The notes beneath the pieces were generated by a model. That model worked only from the letters and a program-made list of their open reading frames with translations, searched no databases and was not told where the DNA came from. A stretch of 64,000 bases of DNA from Unio delphinus (taxonomy: Eukaryota > Mollusca > Bivalvia > Unionida > Unionidae): the NCBI GenBank assembly GCA_029339505.1, contig JAQISU010000022.1:13656001-13720000 (forward strand), in the 5' to 3' direction. Both the position numbers and the translations under genes were made by a program. Below, one piece after another: positions 1 to 7,731 of this stretch; the stretch's first letter is position 1; each line of letters starts with the position of its first letter.

Positions 1-46
1 TTAAAAATTGCAAAGCAATTTAACAATTAGTGATACTCTTTTAATA

Positions 47-1144
47 ATGGTAGGAGAATCATTAACAACGAGATTAGCTAGAGAAAGACTTGAAGCTCTT
101 AAGAAAATATTACCCCTTCGTGATAGAATCCGCGAAAAACTTCAACAGCGGCAATTATTTCAGACTGATTTTTCTGAGGATACAGAACAACTCTTCAAAC
201 CAGTTGTCAAGGCAACTACAGATGTGAAAACAGCAATTTCTAAACAAGAAAGCGCGCAAAAAGAGTCCTTTCTCCCTGTGTTAGAGAAAATATCAAAACG
301 AACTAAACAAACGAAAAAATCATTAAAAACACTTCCTGGTGATATAATAACTGCTGCAAGACGACAAGAAGAACAACAACGAGAACTTCAGGAAGAAATT
401 GAACGATTAGGTGATGTTGATATTTCCTCACTAGAAACGCAAGCATTTCCACCTGAAGAATTTCAAGAACAACAACAAGAAGAAGAAGAGGGAGCTGTTT
501 CAAAAGGGTATTATTCTCCTGAAAATATATTTACAGTTGATGCGTTAAATACAATCAGAAATATCTCAACACTTACTGAATTAGCTAAATTTACCAACGA
601 CAACGTTAAAAAAGTGAAGAGAGTTAATTATTTAAAAGACGACACAGCTAAGGATTTTATAAAGGGTTCAGAAGTTTGGGCAAATAAGGTGTTTTTAGCA
701 AACAAGAGGAAAACAAAAATCACAAAAGAAATAAAATCTGATTATGACCAATTTCTAACTATGGTAAAGGGGATCACAGTAGCACCACCAGTATACACAG
801 CAGACCCAATCCCTGATGAAATACAAATAATGGCAGAGGCTGATTCTAAGAAGGGTGCAACTGGTACAACTAAAAAAAAGGGTAGTGGTTTAGTTGGTAA
901 AAATCCTATAGATTTTCACGCTAGTGTAACATGTCCCGGCAATATTCTCGGTGATATAGCACGATTAGAAATACTTGTAGGAGGAAAACGAGCCGGGAAT
1001 AACTCACCAGAAATAATCAATGAAGCAGCTGATATCTGTAGGAGATTATTTCAAGGTGGTATCATGGATATTGCAACATATAGAGATTTCATTGAAGAGT
1101 TAGCCGAAAATTCTTCGAATTTCTACGGTTATCATAGTGACTAA
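47..1144 (+). CDS. conserved virion-block protein of unknown function (gene A, copy A)
   Basis: A 365-residue protein opening the virion gene block. I chose the ATG at 47 because copy B begins at the same MVGESLTTRL; an open frame continues upstream only through a TTG. The N-terminal ~110 residues are basic and helical, residues ~105-150 are rich in Gln/Glu and look coiled-coil, and the last ~75 residues (TCPGN...GGKRAGNNSPE...) are the part best conserved with copy B. That part contains LVGG-K, matching the adenain cleavage rule (M/I/L)xGG-x; copy B has LIGG-K. The last codons run through a micro-hairpin (1108-1122) encoding NSSNF, which copy B lacks. No known enzyme motif is visible. Position suggests a capsid-associated or scaffold role; that is inference. 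Confidence 0.75.
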   Translation: MVGESLTTRLARERLEALKKILPLRDRIREKLQQRQLFQTDFSEDTEQLFKPVVKATTDVKTAISKQESAQKESFLPVLEKISKRTKQTKKSLKTLPGDIITAARRQEEQQRELQEEIERLGDVDISSLETQAFPPEEFQEQQQEEEEGAVSKGYYSPENIFTVDALNTIRNISTLTELAKFTNDNVKKVKRVNYLKDDTAKDFIKGSEVWANKVFLANKRKTKITKEIKSDYDQFLTMVKGITVAPPVYTADPIPDEIQIMAEADSKKGATGTTKKKGSGLVGKNPIDFHASVTCPGNILGDIARLEILVGGKRAGNNSPEIINEAADICRRLFQGGIMDIATYRDFIEELAENSSNFYGYHSD

Positions 1145-1226
1145 TGTCACTGGAAATTCGTAGGATTTCGTGATTAGATAATTGGAAATGCTAAAGCATT
1201 TGGAAACATTAGTGTTTCTATATAGA
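1108..1226. repeat. cluster of micro-hairpins at the gene A 3' end and gene A / basic-gene spacer
   Basis: Perfect short inverted repeats follow one another: AAATTC-TTC-GAATTT (1108-1122, inside the coding end), AGTGAC-TAAT-GTCACT (1136-1151, stop codon in the loop), an AAATGCT/AGCATTT hairpin near 1188-1203 and GAAACA-TTAG-TGTTTC (1211-1226, just upstream of the next ATG). Similar units recur at other gene junctions of both element copies. They could form RNA 3' ends or be a proliferating micro-repeat. Confidence 0.7.
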
Positions 1227-1228
1227 GA

Positions 1229-1732
1229 ATGATCATACACTACAACCATGATAAACCAACTAACGTCTACGTGGTAAACTCACGATTACCAAAATACCGA
1301 GTATACTATGGAGATGGTCTCGGTAATACTATAATGGGATTATTTTCAAGAATGGCTCCAAAAGTGGCTCCATTTGCAAAACAGGCAGCAATGAAAGCAA
1401 TTGATGTTATCCGAGATAAGGGTATTAACACTGTTGGTGATCTTGCTAGTAAGGCATTTTCAGCCGCTCGGGATAAACTAACAGCGCTAGTTCGACGACG
1501 AAATTCTTCAAAACCTGGAAATGCTAGCATTAGAAACACTAGTGTTTCTGGAATGACTTCACTGCCATCTACTGCAGTAATGCCTACACAGGTTAGTAAA
1601 ATAATAAATAACGCCGTGGATAAAAAACTACAGTCGTTAATGACTAACGCCCAGGATAACATAACAGCAAATATGATAGCCGGAAGTGGGCTTTCGGGAA
1701 GTGGTTTTAAGAAGATTCGCCGGAAACGTTAG
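1229..1732 (+). CDS. small basic minor capsid protein (GxGLG type)
   Basis: A 167-residue basic protein with a GDGLGN turn followed by a predicted amphipathic helix (residues ~35-65) and a Lys/Arg-rich tail (FKKIRRKR). Polinton and adintovirus elements commonly carry a small protein of this pattern near the MCP, compared by some authors with adenovirus minor capsid proteins such as pVI; I infer the same role here. IAGS-G and LSGS-G near residues 152-160 match the adenain rule (M/I/L)xGx-G, and IAGS-G is also in copy B. Residues ~91-108 come from an in-frame insertion of palindromic micro-repeats (AATGCTAGCATT and GAAACACTAGTGTTTC at 1517-1548) that copy B lacks. The frame is fully open here; copy B has a nonsense codon. 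Confidence 0.72.
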   Translation: MIIHYNHDKPTNVYVVNSRLPKYRVYYGDGLGNTIMGLFSRMAPKVAPFAKQAAMKAIDVIRDKGINTVGDLASKAFSAARDKLTALVRRRNSSKPGNASIRNTSVSGMTSLPSTAVMPTQVSKIINNAVDKKLQSLMTNAQDNITANMIAGSGLSGSGFKKIRRKR

Positions 1733-1740
1733 AAATATTT

Positions 1741-1985
1741 ATTTGAACAGGATTTCCAATTATGATAGTTATTGTAGAAATGCTAGTGTTTCTAATGCTA
1801 GCATTAGAAATATTTGTGTCAGAATCACTTGTGATTCTATTTATTTGAATAGGATGCTCAGTTGTTATGGTTATTGTAGAAATGCTAGCATTAGAAATAT
1901 TTGTGTCAGAATCACTTGTATCAGAAACACTTGTGATTCTACTTACGTTATCTTCATTATCAGATATTTTCATCATCATTATTAA
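1741..1985. repeat. palindromic micro-repeat array in the spacer before the MCP gene
   Basis: Several units of AATGCTAGCATT, AGAATCAC-TT-GTGATTCT and variants, with AGAAATATTTGTGTCAG between them, occur twice in near-identical order (about 1775-1840 and 1875-1942). ORFs on both strands here are simply translations of the repeats. The unit types are the same as those inserted inside the basic-protein gene just upstream. Confidence 0.75.
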
Positions 1986-2064
1986 AATACACCCAACTAA
2001 ATATTTATTTTTATATTATAAAATATTTATAATTTGCTAATTTTGTTAGATTTTTTACATTTTT

Positions 2065-2331
2065 TACTCATTTTTCTAGTGTTTTTACTCATTTTTCTAG
2101 TGTTTTTTGGCTAATCCGTCCACATAATTTCATGAAAATCGAGGATGAAAACCCCAGGAATTCATTTAGAGAAAATCGATTTTGATCAGATTTTTTATCA
2201 TGTTAGGCTAAAATATGTTGTTTCATCGAATTTTCGATGTTTTTTTTATTGATTTTGTATTGTTTTTTGGCTAATCCGTCCACATAATTTCATGAAAATC
2301 GATTTTCTCTAAATGAATTCCTGGGGTTTTC
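2065..2331. repeat. nested direct and inverted repeats upstream of the MCP gene
   Basis: A 21-bp tandem pair (tttttactcatttttctagtg, about 2065-2106) is followed by a 42-bp direct repeat (2101-2142 and 2261-2302). Directly after or overlapping it is a perfect 34-bp inverted repeat (2147-2180 and 2298-2331, about 117 bp apart). The arms read GAAAACCCCAGG... and its complement. The inverted repeat could fold into a long hairpin. The region is non-coding. Copy B has no equivalent: there the basic gene runs straight into the MCP gene. Confidence 0.85.
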
Positions 2332-2358
2332 ATATGAAACTATTTTAAAATAATTTCA

Positions 2359-2407
2359 AAATTCTTCAGAATTTTTGGTTTAGACCATCGGATATATAAT
2401 AAAAATG
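2359..2407 (+). promoter_or_regulatory. micro-hairpin and TATA-like motif at the MCP start
   Basis: A perfect AAATTC/GAATTT hairpin (2359-2374) precedes TATATAATAAAA directly abutting the ATG at 2405. The same A/T motif touching the start codon occurs at most genes of the family (for example 4821-4832, 39168-39179, 46421-46432), suggesting a virus-type promoter with a very short 5' leader. Confidence 0.5.
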
Positions 2408-3790
2408 TTCAAACAAAACCCTGATGTTGCATTTGACATGGAAGCCCCAGTGCTTAAAGATACTTCTGTACGCGATTATCAATTTTTCGCTTATCACGCA
2501 GTACAACCTAATCTTCGAGGAAGAATTGAACTTCAAGTTCATGATACTAGTAAATACTTTTTACCCGCTGAAGCCTTTATTGAAGTCGAAGGTGAACTTG
2601 TAACAGATGTTGTAGCTAATACACCATATGCAGCTAATATCCAAGTTGGTTTTGTCAATAATGGTATCATGGCATTATTTGAAAGTGCTAGATATCTCAT
2701 TGATGGAAAAGAAATCGAATCTATTGAACGTGAAGTTGATGTAGCAACAACAATACTAGGGCTAGCAAGATACTCTGACGATTATACAAGATCGGCTGGT
2801 CCATCTATGATGTTTGCAAAGGATGTTAAAAATACAGCGGGTAAAAATCCATTTGTTATAAGACAACCAAATGATCATGCTGGTGCTGCTGCTGTTGATG
2901 TCGAGGATATGATTATAAACAATGATCCTGATTTCAATCTAGGAGCTGCAACACGTATGTCAATGTTGGAAGGAGATCGTCGACGATTTTCATGTGCGAT
3001 TCCGCTCCATCATATATTTGGATTTTGTAGAAACGTCAGAAAAGTTATTTATGGAGTAAAGCATACTGTAGCACTAGTGAGAAAGGGTGATGATAATAAT
3101 GCAATCTGGCGTATTGGTGGTGCTGCGGGTAAAGTAATTTTATCAAAACTATCACTGTGGATGCCAGTGTTGACTCCATCATTGTCAGTAGAACCGCGGT
3201 TGCTATCATTTATGGATCAAGGGGGAAAGAGATTATTAAGCTGGTTGACAACGTCCACAGATACCATGGATTCTAATATTGATGGTACACTTACATGGCA
3301 TTTGGCAGCACGACAGGGTGTTTCAGCTCCACGGCATATTTTTATTGCTCTACAGGATAAAGCGCGATTGGATAATCAAGAACGTTCCCATATGATATTT
3401 GATCAAATCGGATGTAATGAAGTTTCACTAAAAATAAACGGACAACAAGAACCATCAGAGGATATACAACTTAACTATGAAAATAACCACATTGCACGAG
3501 TTTATCATCGATTGCTATCATTTATGGGACGTGATCAAAATGTAGATACTGGTCTACAAATATCACAATTGGATTTTAAAGGTCTGTATCCGATTTATTA
3601 CTTTTCGTTGGAACATCTTGACTTGATGAAACAGTCCGTAGTTGATATACACTTCCGAGCTCGTGTAACCCGTCCTGTTGGTATTGCTAATTATAGAGCG
3701 GTTGCTGTTATTCTTAGTGATAAATCAATGATACTCGAAGGTGTTGGTGGACGAATGAGACTAGTAGATGCACCAGTGGAAAATCTGTAA
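2405..3790 (+). CDS. major capsid protein (double jelly-roll hexon-like), copy A
   Basis: A 461-residue protein aligning along its whole length with the 474-residue protein at 43815-45239. Features typical of Polinton-type MCPs are visible: an early NNGIMALFESARYLIDGKEI segment, the HHIFGFCRNVRK block, a hydrophobic strand-rich KLSLWMPV section, and a C-terminal YPIYYFSLEHLDLM / VDIHFRA region. The inferred fold is two jelly rolls in one chain, trimerising into pseudo-hexameric capsomers; this is family knowledge and not read from the sequence. The MCP lies directly upstream of the PX-like and protease genes, as expected for a capsid morphogenesis block. The frame is intact with a TATA-like motif at the ATG. 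No transmembrane segment or signal peptide. Confidence 0.86.
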   Translation: MFKQNPDVAFDMEAPVLKDTSVRDYQFFAYHAVQPNLRGRIELQVHDTSKYFLPAEAFIEVEGELVTDVVANTPYAANIQVGFVNNGIMALFESARYLIDGKEIESIEREVDVATTILGLARYSDDYTRSAGPSMMFAKDVKNTAGKNPFVIRQPNDHAGAAAVDVEDMIINNDPDFNLGAATRMSMLEGDRRRFSCAIPLHHIFGFCRNVRKVIYGVKHTVALVRKGDDNNAIWRIGGAAGKVILSKLSLWMPVLTPSLSVEPRLLSFMDQGGKRLLSWLTTSTDTMDSNIDGTLTWHLAARQGVSAPRHIFIALQDKARLDNQERSHMIFDQIGCNEVSLKINGQQEPSEDIQLNYENNHIARVYHRLLSFMGRDQNVDTGLQISQLDFKGLYPIYYFSLEHLDLMKQSVVDIHFRARVTRPVGIANYRAVAVILSDKSMILEGVGGRMRLVDAPVENL

Positions 3791-3853
3791 GATTTTCTTA
3801 ATCCAAAATTCTTTAAAAATGACTCGCAATTTAGAATCAATCTATTTTGTATA

Positions 3854-4315
3854 ATGTCGTATAGTAATATCAATGTTACGTTGACACCTGGTCAGCTAAA
3901 AAAATTACAATCCAAATCAGCTAAGCAATGTGGAACCACAATAACGCTGAAACCTAATCAAATGAATGGCGGAGGGAATAAACTATCGCTGACGAAAACT
4001 CAAACTAATCATTTTAATAAAGCGCTGAAAGAAAAAAAGGGAGTTCAGGTTACTCTTTCTACAAGTGCGATCCGTAATATGGAAAAGACTGGTGGTATAT
4101 TCCCGTTGTTAGGGTTGATTCCAGGGTTGATTGCCGCAGCAGCCCCAGCGGTAGCGAAGGCAGCAGCATTAGGAGCTATTGGTACCGCGGCAGGAATGGC
4201 ATTGAAAAAGGCAACTGGAAAAGGGTATAAAAAAAAAGGAAAGGGTCTAAGACTACCAGGAACCCCGAGTTCATGGTACAGCGGAAAGGGTCTTCGAATT
4301 CCAGGAACGATATAG
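3854..4315 (+). CDS. PX-like basic core protein, copy A
   Basis: A 153-residue protein with three parts. Residues 1-80 are a repeated 'sxNVTLTPGQLKKL... / KLSLTKTQTNHFNKA' pattern found in Polinton/adintovirus PX-type proteins. Residues ~85-125 are a Gly/Ala-rich hydrophobic helix (IPGLIAAAAPAVAKAAALG). The tail is strongly basic (KGYKKKGKGLRLPG), resembling adenovirus core protein X/mu. QMNGG-G fits the adenain rule (M/I/L)xGG-x and is conserved as QMSGG-T in copy B, so processing by the next gene's protease is plausible. It probably binds DNA or lines the capsid. The protease frame overlaps its 3' end, but the likely protease ATG lies downstream at 4351. Confidence 0.75.
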   Translation: MSYSNINVTLTPGQLKKLQSKSAKQCGTTITLKPNQMNGGGNKLSLTKTQTNHFNKALKEKKGVQVTLSTSAIRNMEKTGGIFPLLGLIPGLIAAAAPAVAKAAALGAIGTAAGMALKKATGKGYKKKGKGLRLPGTPSSWYSGKGLRIPGTI

Positions 4316-4350
4316 TTCCGAAATCTTCGATTTCCAAACCGATGGTTCCC

Positions 4351-4755
4351 ATGTCCAATTTTGATTTAATTGATACCGCTAAAAAATTAAAAATAAAAAA
4401 TTTCAGAGGGGTTTTTATGAGAGATCAGTTACCGGCACAACCAAATGATGTTGAAACCGGTATTATTAATTTAGATAACAGCTCCGGACCTGGAACTCAC
4501 TGGGTTTGTTACGCAATTGATCCACGTGGGATTATTTATTTTGACTCATATGGATTAGCGCCGCCGAAAGAATTTATGCGTTATATTAAAACCCTTCCAA
4601 TGAGGACTTGGTATTCTACGTTACCAACACAAACAATGCTTGATCCACCAATATGTGGTAATGAAGTATTAAACGTACTTGATGCTATATCCAAAAGATT
4701 TTCGAAACCACCTCATATAGTAGTAAATGAGTATACTAGCGGCAAATCTCCTTAA
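4351..4755 (+). CDS. adenain-like cysteine protease, copy A
   Basis: A 134-residue maturation protease. The candidate catalytic set is in the adenain/Ulp1 order: His50 (GTHWVCYAID), Asp65 (YFDSYG), Gln94 (LPTQ) and Cys102 (PPICGNEVL). It would cleave capsid precursor proteins during virion maturation. The ORF is open from 4273 inside the PX-like gene, but MSNFDLID at 4351 is the start shared with copy B, where the upstream sequence is a duplicated spacer. It is somewhat shorter than adenovirus adenain (~204 residues), as is common in Polinton-type elements. It lacks the micro-hairpin insertion present in the copy B protease. Confidence 0.82.
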   Translation: MSNFDLIDTAKKLKIKNFRGVFMRDQLPAQPNDVETGIINLDNSSGPGTHWVCYAIDPRGIIYFDSYGLAPPKEFMRYIKTLPMRTWYSTLPTQTMLDPPICGNEVLNVLDAISKRFSKPPHIVVNEYTSGKSP

Positions 4756-4766
4756 AAAATCTTTGA

Positions 4767-4804
4767 AAATTCTACGAATTTTTGATTGAAAATCCATCGG
4801 ATTT
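4767..4804. repeat. two perfect 15-nt micro-hairpins between protease and fibre genes
   Basis: AAATTC-TAC-GAATTT (4767-4781) and AAATCC-ATC-GGATTT (4790-4804). Both have a 6-bp stem and 3-nt loop and sit immediately downstream of the protease stop, like hairpins at other gene ends. Confidence 0.75.
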
Positions 4805-4829
4805 AAACGATGAAAATATTTCTATAATA

Positions 4830-5861
4830 ATGATTGATATTTGGGGACGACCTTTATCATCGCTGAAGAAACCTGATAGTGGAGTTGAAACCATTGATAA
4901 CAAGGATATTAAAAAATTAATCGAAGATGAAATATCCGAAATATTAAACCTAGCAAATGTTGATCCTGGTGAAATAGTTGTATTTCAAGATCGTCAGGGT
5001 AAATTGAAAAGTAGTAATATCTCTCTTAATGATATTTTGGTTAAACAACGAGACGCAGTAGAGGATACTATCGCGTTATTTTCTGATGAGGGTAAACTCA
5101 AACCAGGTGTACTTGTTTCAACAATTACGGATAAATTAACAACATACGATAACACGGTGAATTCATTAAAATCGCTTAATGATAAGTATGATGATCATAT
5201 AATTGTATTTGATCAGTTTACTACATTACAAAGAAATATAGTTGACAAAATTGATAAACCCCTGCTAGAATTTTTTGGAAATCCACCAGTAACCACACCA
5301 AAACTCACCACAATAAAAGATTCTATATTGGAACTAACAACTCTTCAATCCGAATATGAAAAACACACGAAACTATTTATGACGTTTCGTAAAAACCTCA
5401 TGGACAAGTTTATTGGGAGCCCATTTGATAAAATTGAAATAACACTTCCCGATATTAAAAAATCCATCGATGAACTTAAAACATTCAACAACGCAATAAG
5501 GGATGATGCAATGAGAATGATAAACGTTGTTGAAAAAGTAAAAATTCCTCATAATAAATCTATCGTCAACAACGTAGTATACACGATTCAACACGGATCA
5601 TATACGTGGACACCTACAGATAACATTTTAAACATAACCGCAACCGTAAAGGGTATTTATCGATTAACAATAATATCACCGATTAAATTTAATATATCAT
5701 CGTCGAGTTCATCTGAAGTTAACAATAATACGGTATCAACGATAATCGACAAGGATACAACTGAACAATTCACGATAACGACTACAGATAGAAATCTAGT
5801 CAAGGTTTCAGTAACGTGGTACGTAGAATTCGTAGTGGATTTAAGTAAACAATTAAATTGA
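4830..5861 (+). CDS. candidate fibre / vertex attachment protein, copy A
   Basis: A 343-residue protein, not matched to a named family. Three zones are visible. A conserved N-terminus (MIDIWGRPLSS ... DPGEIVVFQDRQGKLKS) could dock to the capsid. A helical middle (residues ~90-240) has heptad-like spacing and a loose repeat ending in FFGNPP or FIGSPF. The C-terminus (~250-343) is beta-rich and ends in a Trp/Tyr-rich strand (VSVTWYVEFVV). Copy B keeps both ends but has a longer middle made of tandem units, as adenovirus-like fibre shafts vary in length. The start at 4830 follows TCTATAATA and matches copy B; an in-frame upstream TTG (4782) is unlikely. The fibre role is inference. Confidence 0.6.
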   Translation: MIDIWGRPLSSLKKPDSGVETIDNKDIKKLIEDEISEILNLANVDPGEIVVFQDRQGKLKSSNISLNDILVKQRDAVEDTIALFSDEGKLKPGVLVSTITDKLTTYDNTVNSLKSLNDKYDDHIIVFDQFTTLQRNIVDKIDKPLLEFFGNPPVTTPKLTTIKDSILELTTLQSEYEKHTKLFMTFRKNLMDKFIGSPFDKIEITLPDIKKSIDELKTFNNAIRDDAMRMINVVEKVKIPHNKSIVNNVVYTIQHGSYTWTPTDNILNITATVKGIYRLTIISPIKFNISSSSSSEVNNNTVSTIIDKDTTEQFTITTTDRNLVKVSVTWYVEFVVDLSKQLN

Positions 5862-5933
5862 AAATAAAATCCTTAAAAATTACTTTGCAATTTTGAATTT
5901 CGTAATTGAAAATGCTAACGCTTTTAAAATAAA

Positions 5934-6491
5934 ATGACTCCATCATCGAATCAGTATCGCTATGATCAAGTCAAAGAGTTTCAAACTAAACTCAGTTCTC
6001 TCTGTGAAGAATATCAAATAAAAATCAAAAAATACAAACGAAGAATAACCACAGTTGATATCACCGTGTACTCGGTGTCAGGAGTAATCACTGCTGCTGG
6101 AATAATACTATCTTCGGTTACAATGATTGCTCCGGTCGTAGTTCCAATCGCTATTTCCGCAGTGGCTACAATTGCTGGTATATTAACTGGGATCACAAAA
6201 AAACTATCATCGTGTAGCCAGAGTAAACTACATGATTATTTAATTAAATATCATATTGCATCTGCCGGTTACTCGCAATTATCCTCGTTGATATCATCGT
6301 CGTTGGATGACACAACAATATCAGATAGCGAATTTTCAACTATGGCTCAATTGTATAAATCAACAATGCTGAAATTAGAGCAGAATAATAATAATAATGT
6401 CGTCGCAAGAACTACTTCAACAAATAGTAACAAATACAACACCAGTGAAAACAAGCACGATATCAATAACCTCAACACGTCCCGAATTTAG
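5934..6491 (+). CDS. two-helix membrane protein with coiled coils, copy A
   Basis: A 185-residue protein. It has a charged coiled-coil N-terminus (residues 10-43), two adjacent hydrophobic segments (~46-66 and ~69-92: VYSVSGVITAAGIIL, APVVVPIAISAVATIAGIL), a short KKLSSC loop and a C-terminal helical domain with an IS-SEF motif. Proteins of this plan are frequent in Polinton/adintovirus-like elements of invertebrates; I know of no proven function. An internal-membrane or membrane-penetration role is a guess. Its last 32 codons overlap the start of the penton-like gene in another frame. A TTTTAAAATAAA run touches the ATG. Confidence 0.7.
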   Translation: MTPSSNQYRYDQVKEFQTKLSSLCEEYQIKIKKYKRRITTVDITVYSVSGVITAAGIILSSVTMIAPVVVPIAISAVATIAGILTGITKKLSSCSQSKLHDYLIKYHIASAGYSQLSSLISSSLDDTTISDSEFSTMAQLYKSTMLKLEQNNNNNVVARTTSTNSNKYNTSENKHDINNLNTSRI

Positions 6492-7731
6492 TGTTAATTT
6501 TCCAATTCCTGTTCCCGTGAGCGAGATCGCACTAGCAAAACTACGAGTGTATCATAGCTGGCCTAATATTAGATCGGTAGCATTTGGTGGTCAACAACCG
6601 AATAATTCCTTGGTATTTGCAAACAAGAATCGTGAAGACGGAACACCAGATTGGCAGGTTGTTTCTATACCAACTGGGTCATATCAAATCGAACAGATCA
6701 ACGCTGAATTTCAACGAAGAATAAAATCTCTCACCGGAAAAGAATCAAAAATCGCTATAACAGTTCATGAACCAACACTATCATCTGCTATCGAGATAAA
6801 TACAGAAGGATACGTTGTAGATATTTATCAGAGTTCTATAAGATCAGTGTTAGGATGGCCTGAATTACCACCGGATAACTCGCGAGAAAATTCGAAGGAT
6901 TTTCCACCCGAACCTAAAAAATCCGATTATATCACCGACAAAATAAAACCCGTCAATGAAGTCAAGAGTTATCAAGATTATGCTCCTAATAAATTCTTTA
7001 ATAAAGAAATTTTTGAATCAATTTATGTTCCTCTCATTAACGGAAATTTCACAGCAATGAATAACGATTTTTCACTACTGCTAATATCTATTAAATCCGG
7101 CTCTCTCACCAAGGATGAATTTATCAACGTCGTAGAAACGGGTAATAAAATCATCGACGATATGAAAATATTTCACTCGAAAATTATTCAAGAAGTATTA
7201 AATGAAGAGATCTTACATGATAAGTTTGCGGATCTATACAATATTAATAAAACGGAGATTAAAGATTTTAAAATCCCTGGATATAACCCGGATAAACTAA
7301 AGAAACAACTTGACGATGCTATTAATATTGGGTTCAAAAGAATCCACGATAATTGGAAAAAATCGAAGAATCCTACAGCAAATATTCTGAAATATAATAA
7401 TGATCCAGAAGGCGGCGGTAGACATATTGCTCCGAACAATGTGAATATTTCAACGGTGATTGCGCTCAATTTAGTATGTGATGTTATCGAAGGAAATTAT
7501 CAAATAAATCTCGAACAATCAAATCAAGCTCAGCAAGGATATATTTTATACTCATTTGCACCAACGGCTCCTCCAGGATTTCTAATTATTGAAGACCCAA
7601 CTAATCTAGTCTATATGCGATGTCATAATAATTTGTTAACGAGAATTAATTTCAAACTCACTGACCAATCTAATAATCTGATTGATTTACGAGGTGAGGT
7701 TTTACAAATTAGTTTGTTTGTGAAATCTTAA
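6397..7731 (+). CDS. penton-like minor capsid protein, copy A
   Basis: A 444-residue protein overlapping the end of the membrane-protein gene by 95 nt. Residues ~20-155 hold the pattern known from Polinton minor capsid/penton proteins: FSVNFPIPVPVSEIALAKL, an NN-flanked strand, then IPTGSYQIEQIN. Residues ~160-325 are variable and helical and differ strongly between copies A and B. Residues ~326-444 (GGGRHIAP ... YILYSFAPTAPPGF ... LFVKS) are nearly identical between copies. The likely role is a jelly-roll pentamer at capsid vertices; that is inferred from family and context. A GAAAAT/ATTTTC hairpin inside the variable part (around 6883-6902) marks another in-frame insertion. The stop lies at the inner edge of the terminal repeat. 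Confidence 0.78.
   Translation: MSSQELLQQIVTNTTPVKTSTISITSTRPEFSVNFPIPVPVSEIALAKLRVYHSWPNIRSVAFGGQQPNNSLVFANKNREDGTPDWQVVSIPTGSYQIEQINAEFQRRIKSLTGKESKIAITVHEPTLSSAIEINTEGYVVDIYQSSIRSVLGWPELPPDNSRENSKDFPPEPKKSDYITDKIKPVNEVKSYQDYAPNKFFNKEIFESIYVPLINGNFTAMNNDFSLLLISIKSGSLTKDEFINVVETGNKIIDDMKIFHSKIIQEVLNEEILHDKFADLYNINKTEIKDFKIPGYNPDKLKKQLDDAINIGFKRIHDNWKKSKNPTANILKYNNDPEGGGRHIAPNNVNISTVIALNLVCDVIEGNYQINLEQSNQAQQGYILYSFAPTAPPGFLIIEDPTNLVYMRCHNNLLTRINFKLTDQSNNLIDLRGEVLQISLFVKS

Noticed and set aside
1686..1985. 99-codon ORF after the basic protein gene
   Set aside because: It is the translation of palindromic micro-repeats; copy B has nothing like it.
7188..7469. - strand ORF inside the penton-like gene
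   Set aside because: Shadow of a conserved + strand gene; the equivalent in copy B (49487-49690) is explained the same way.
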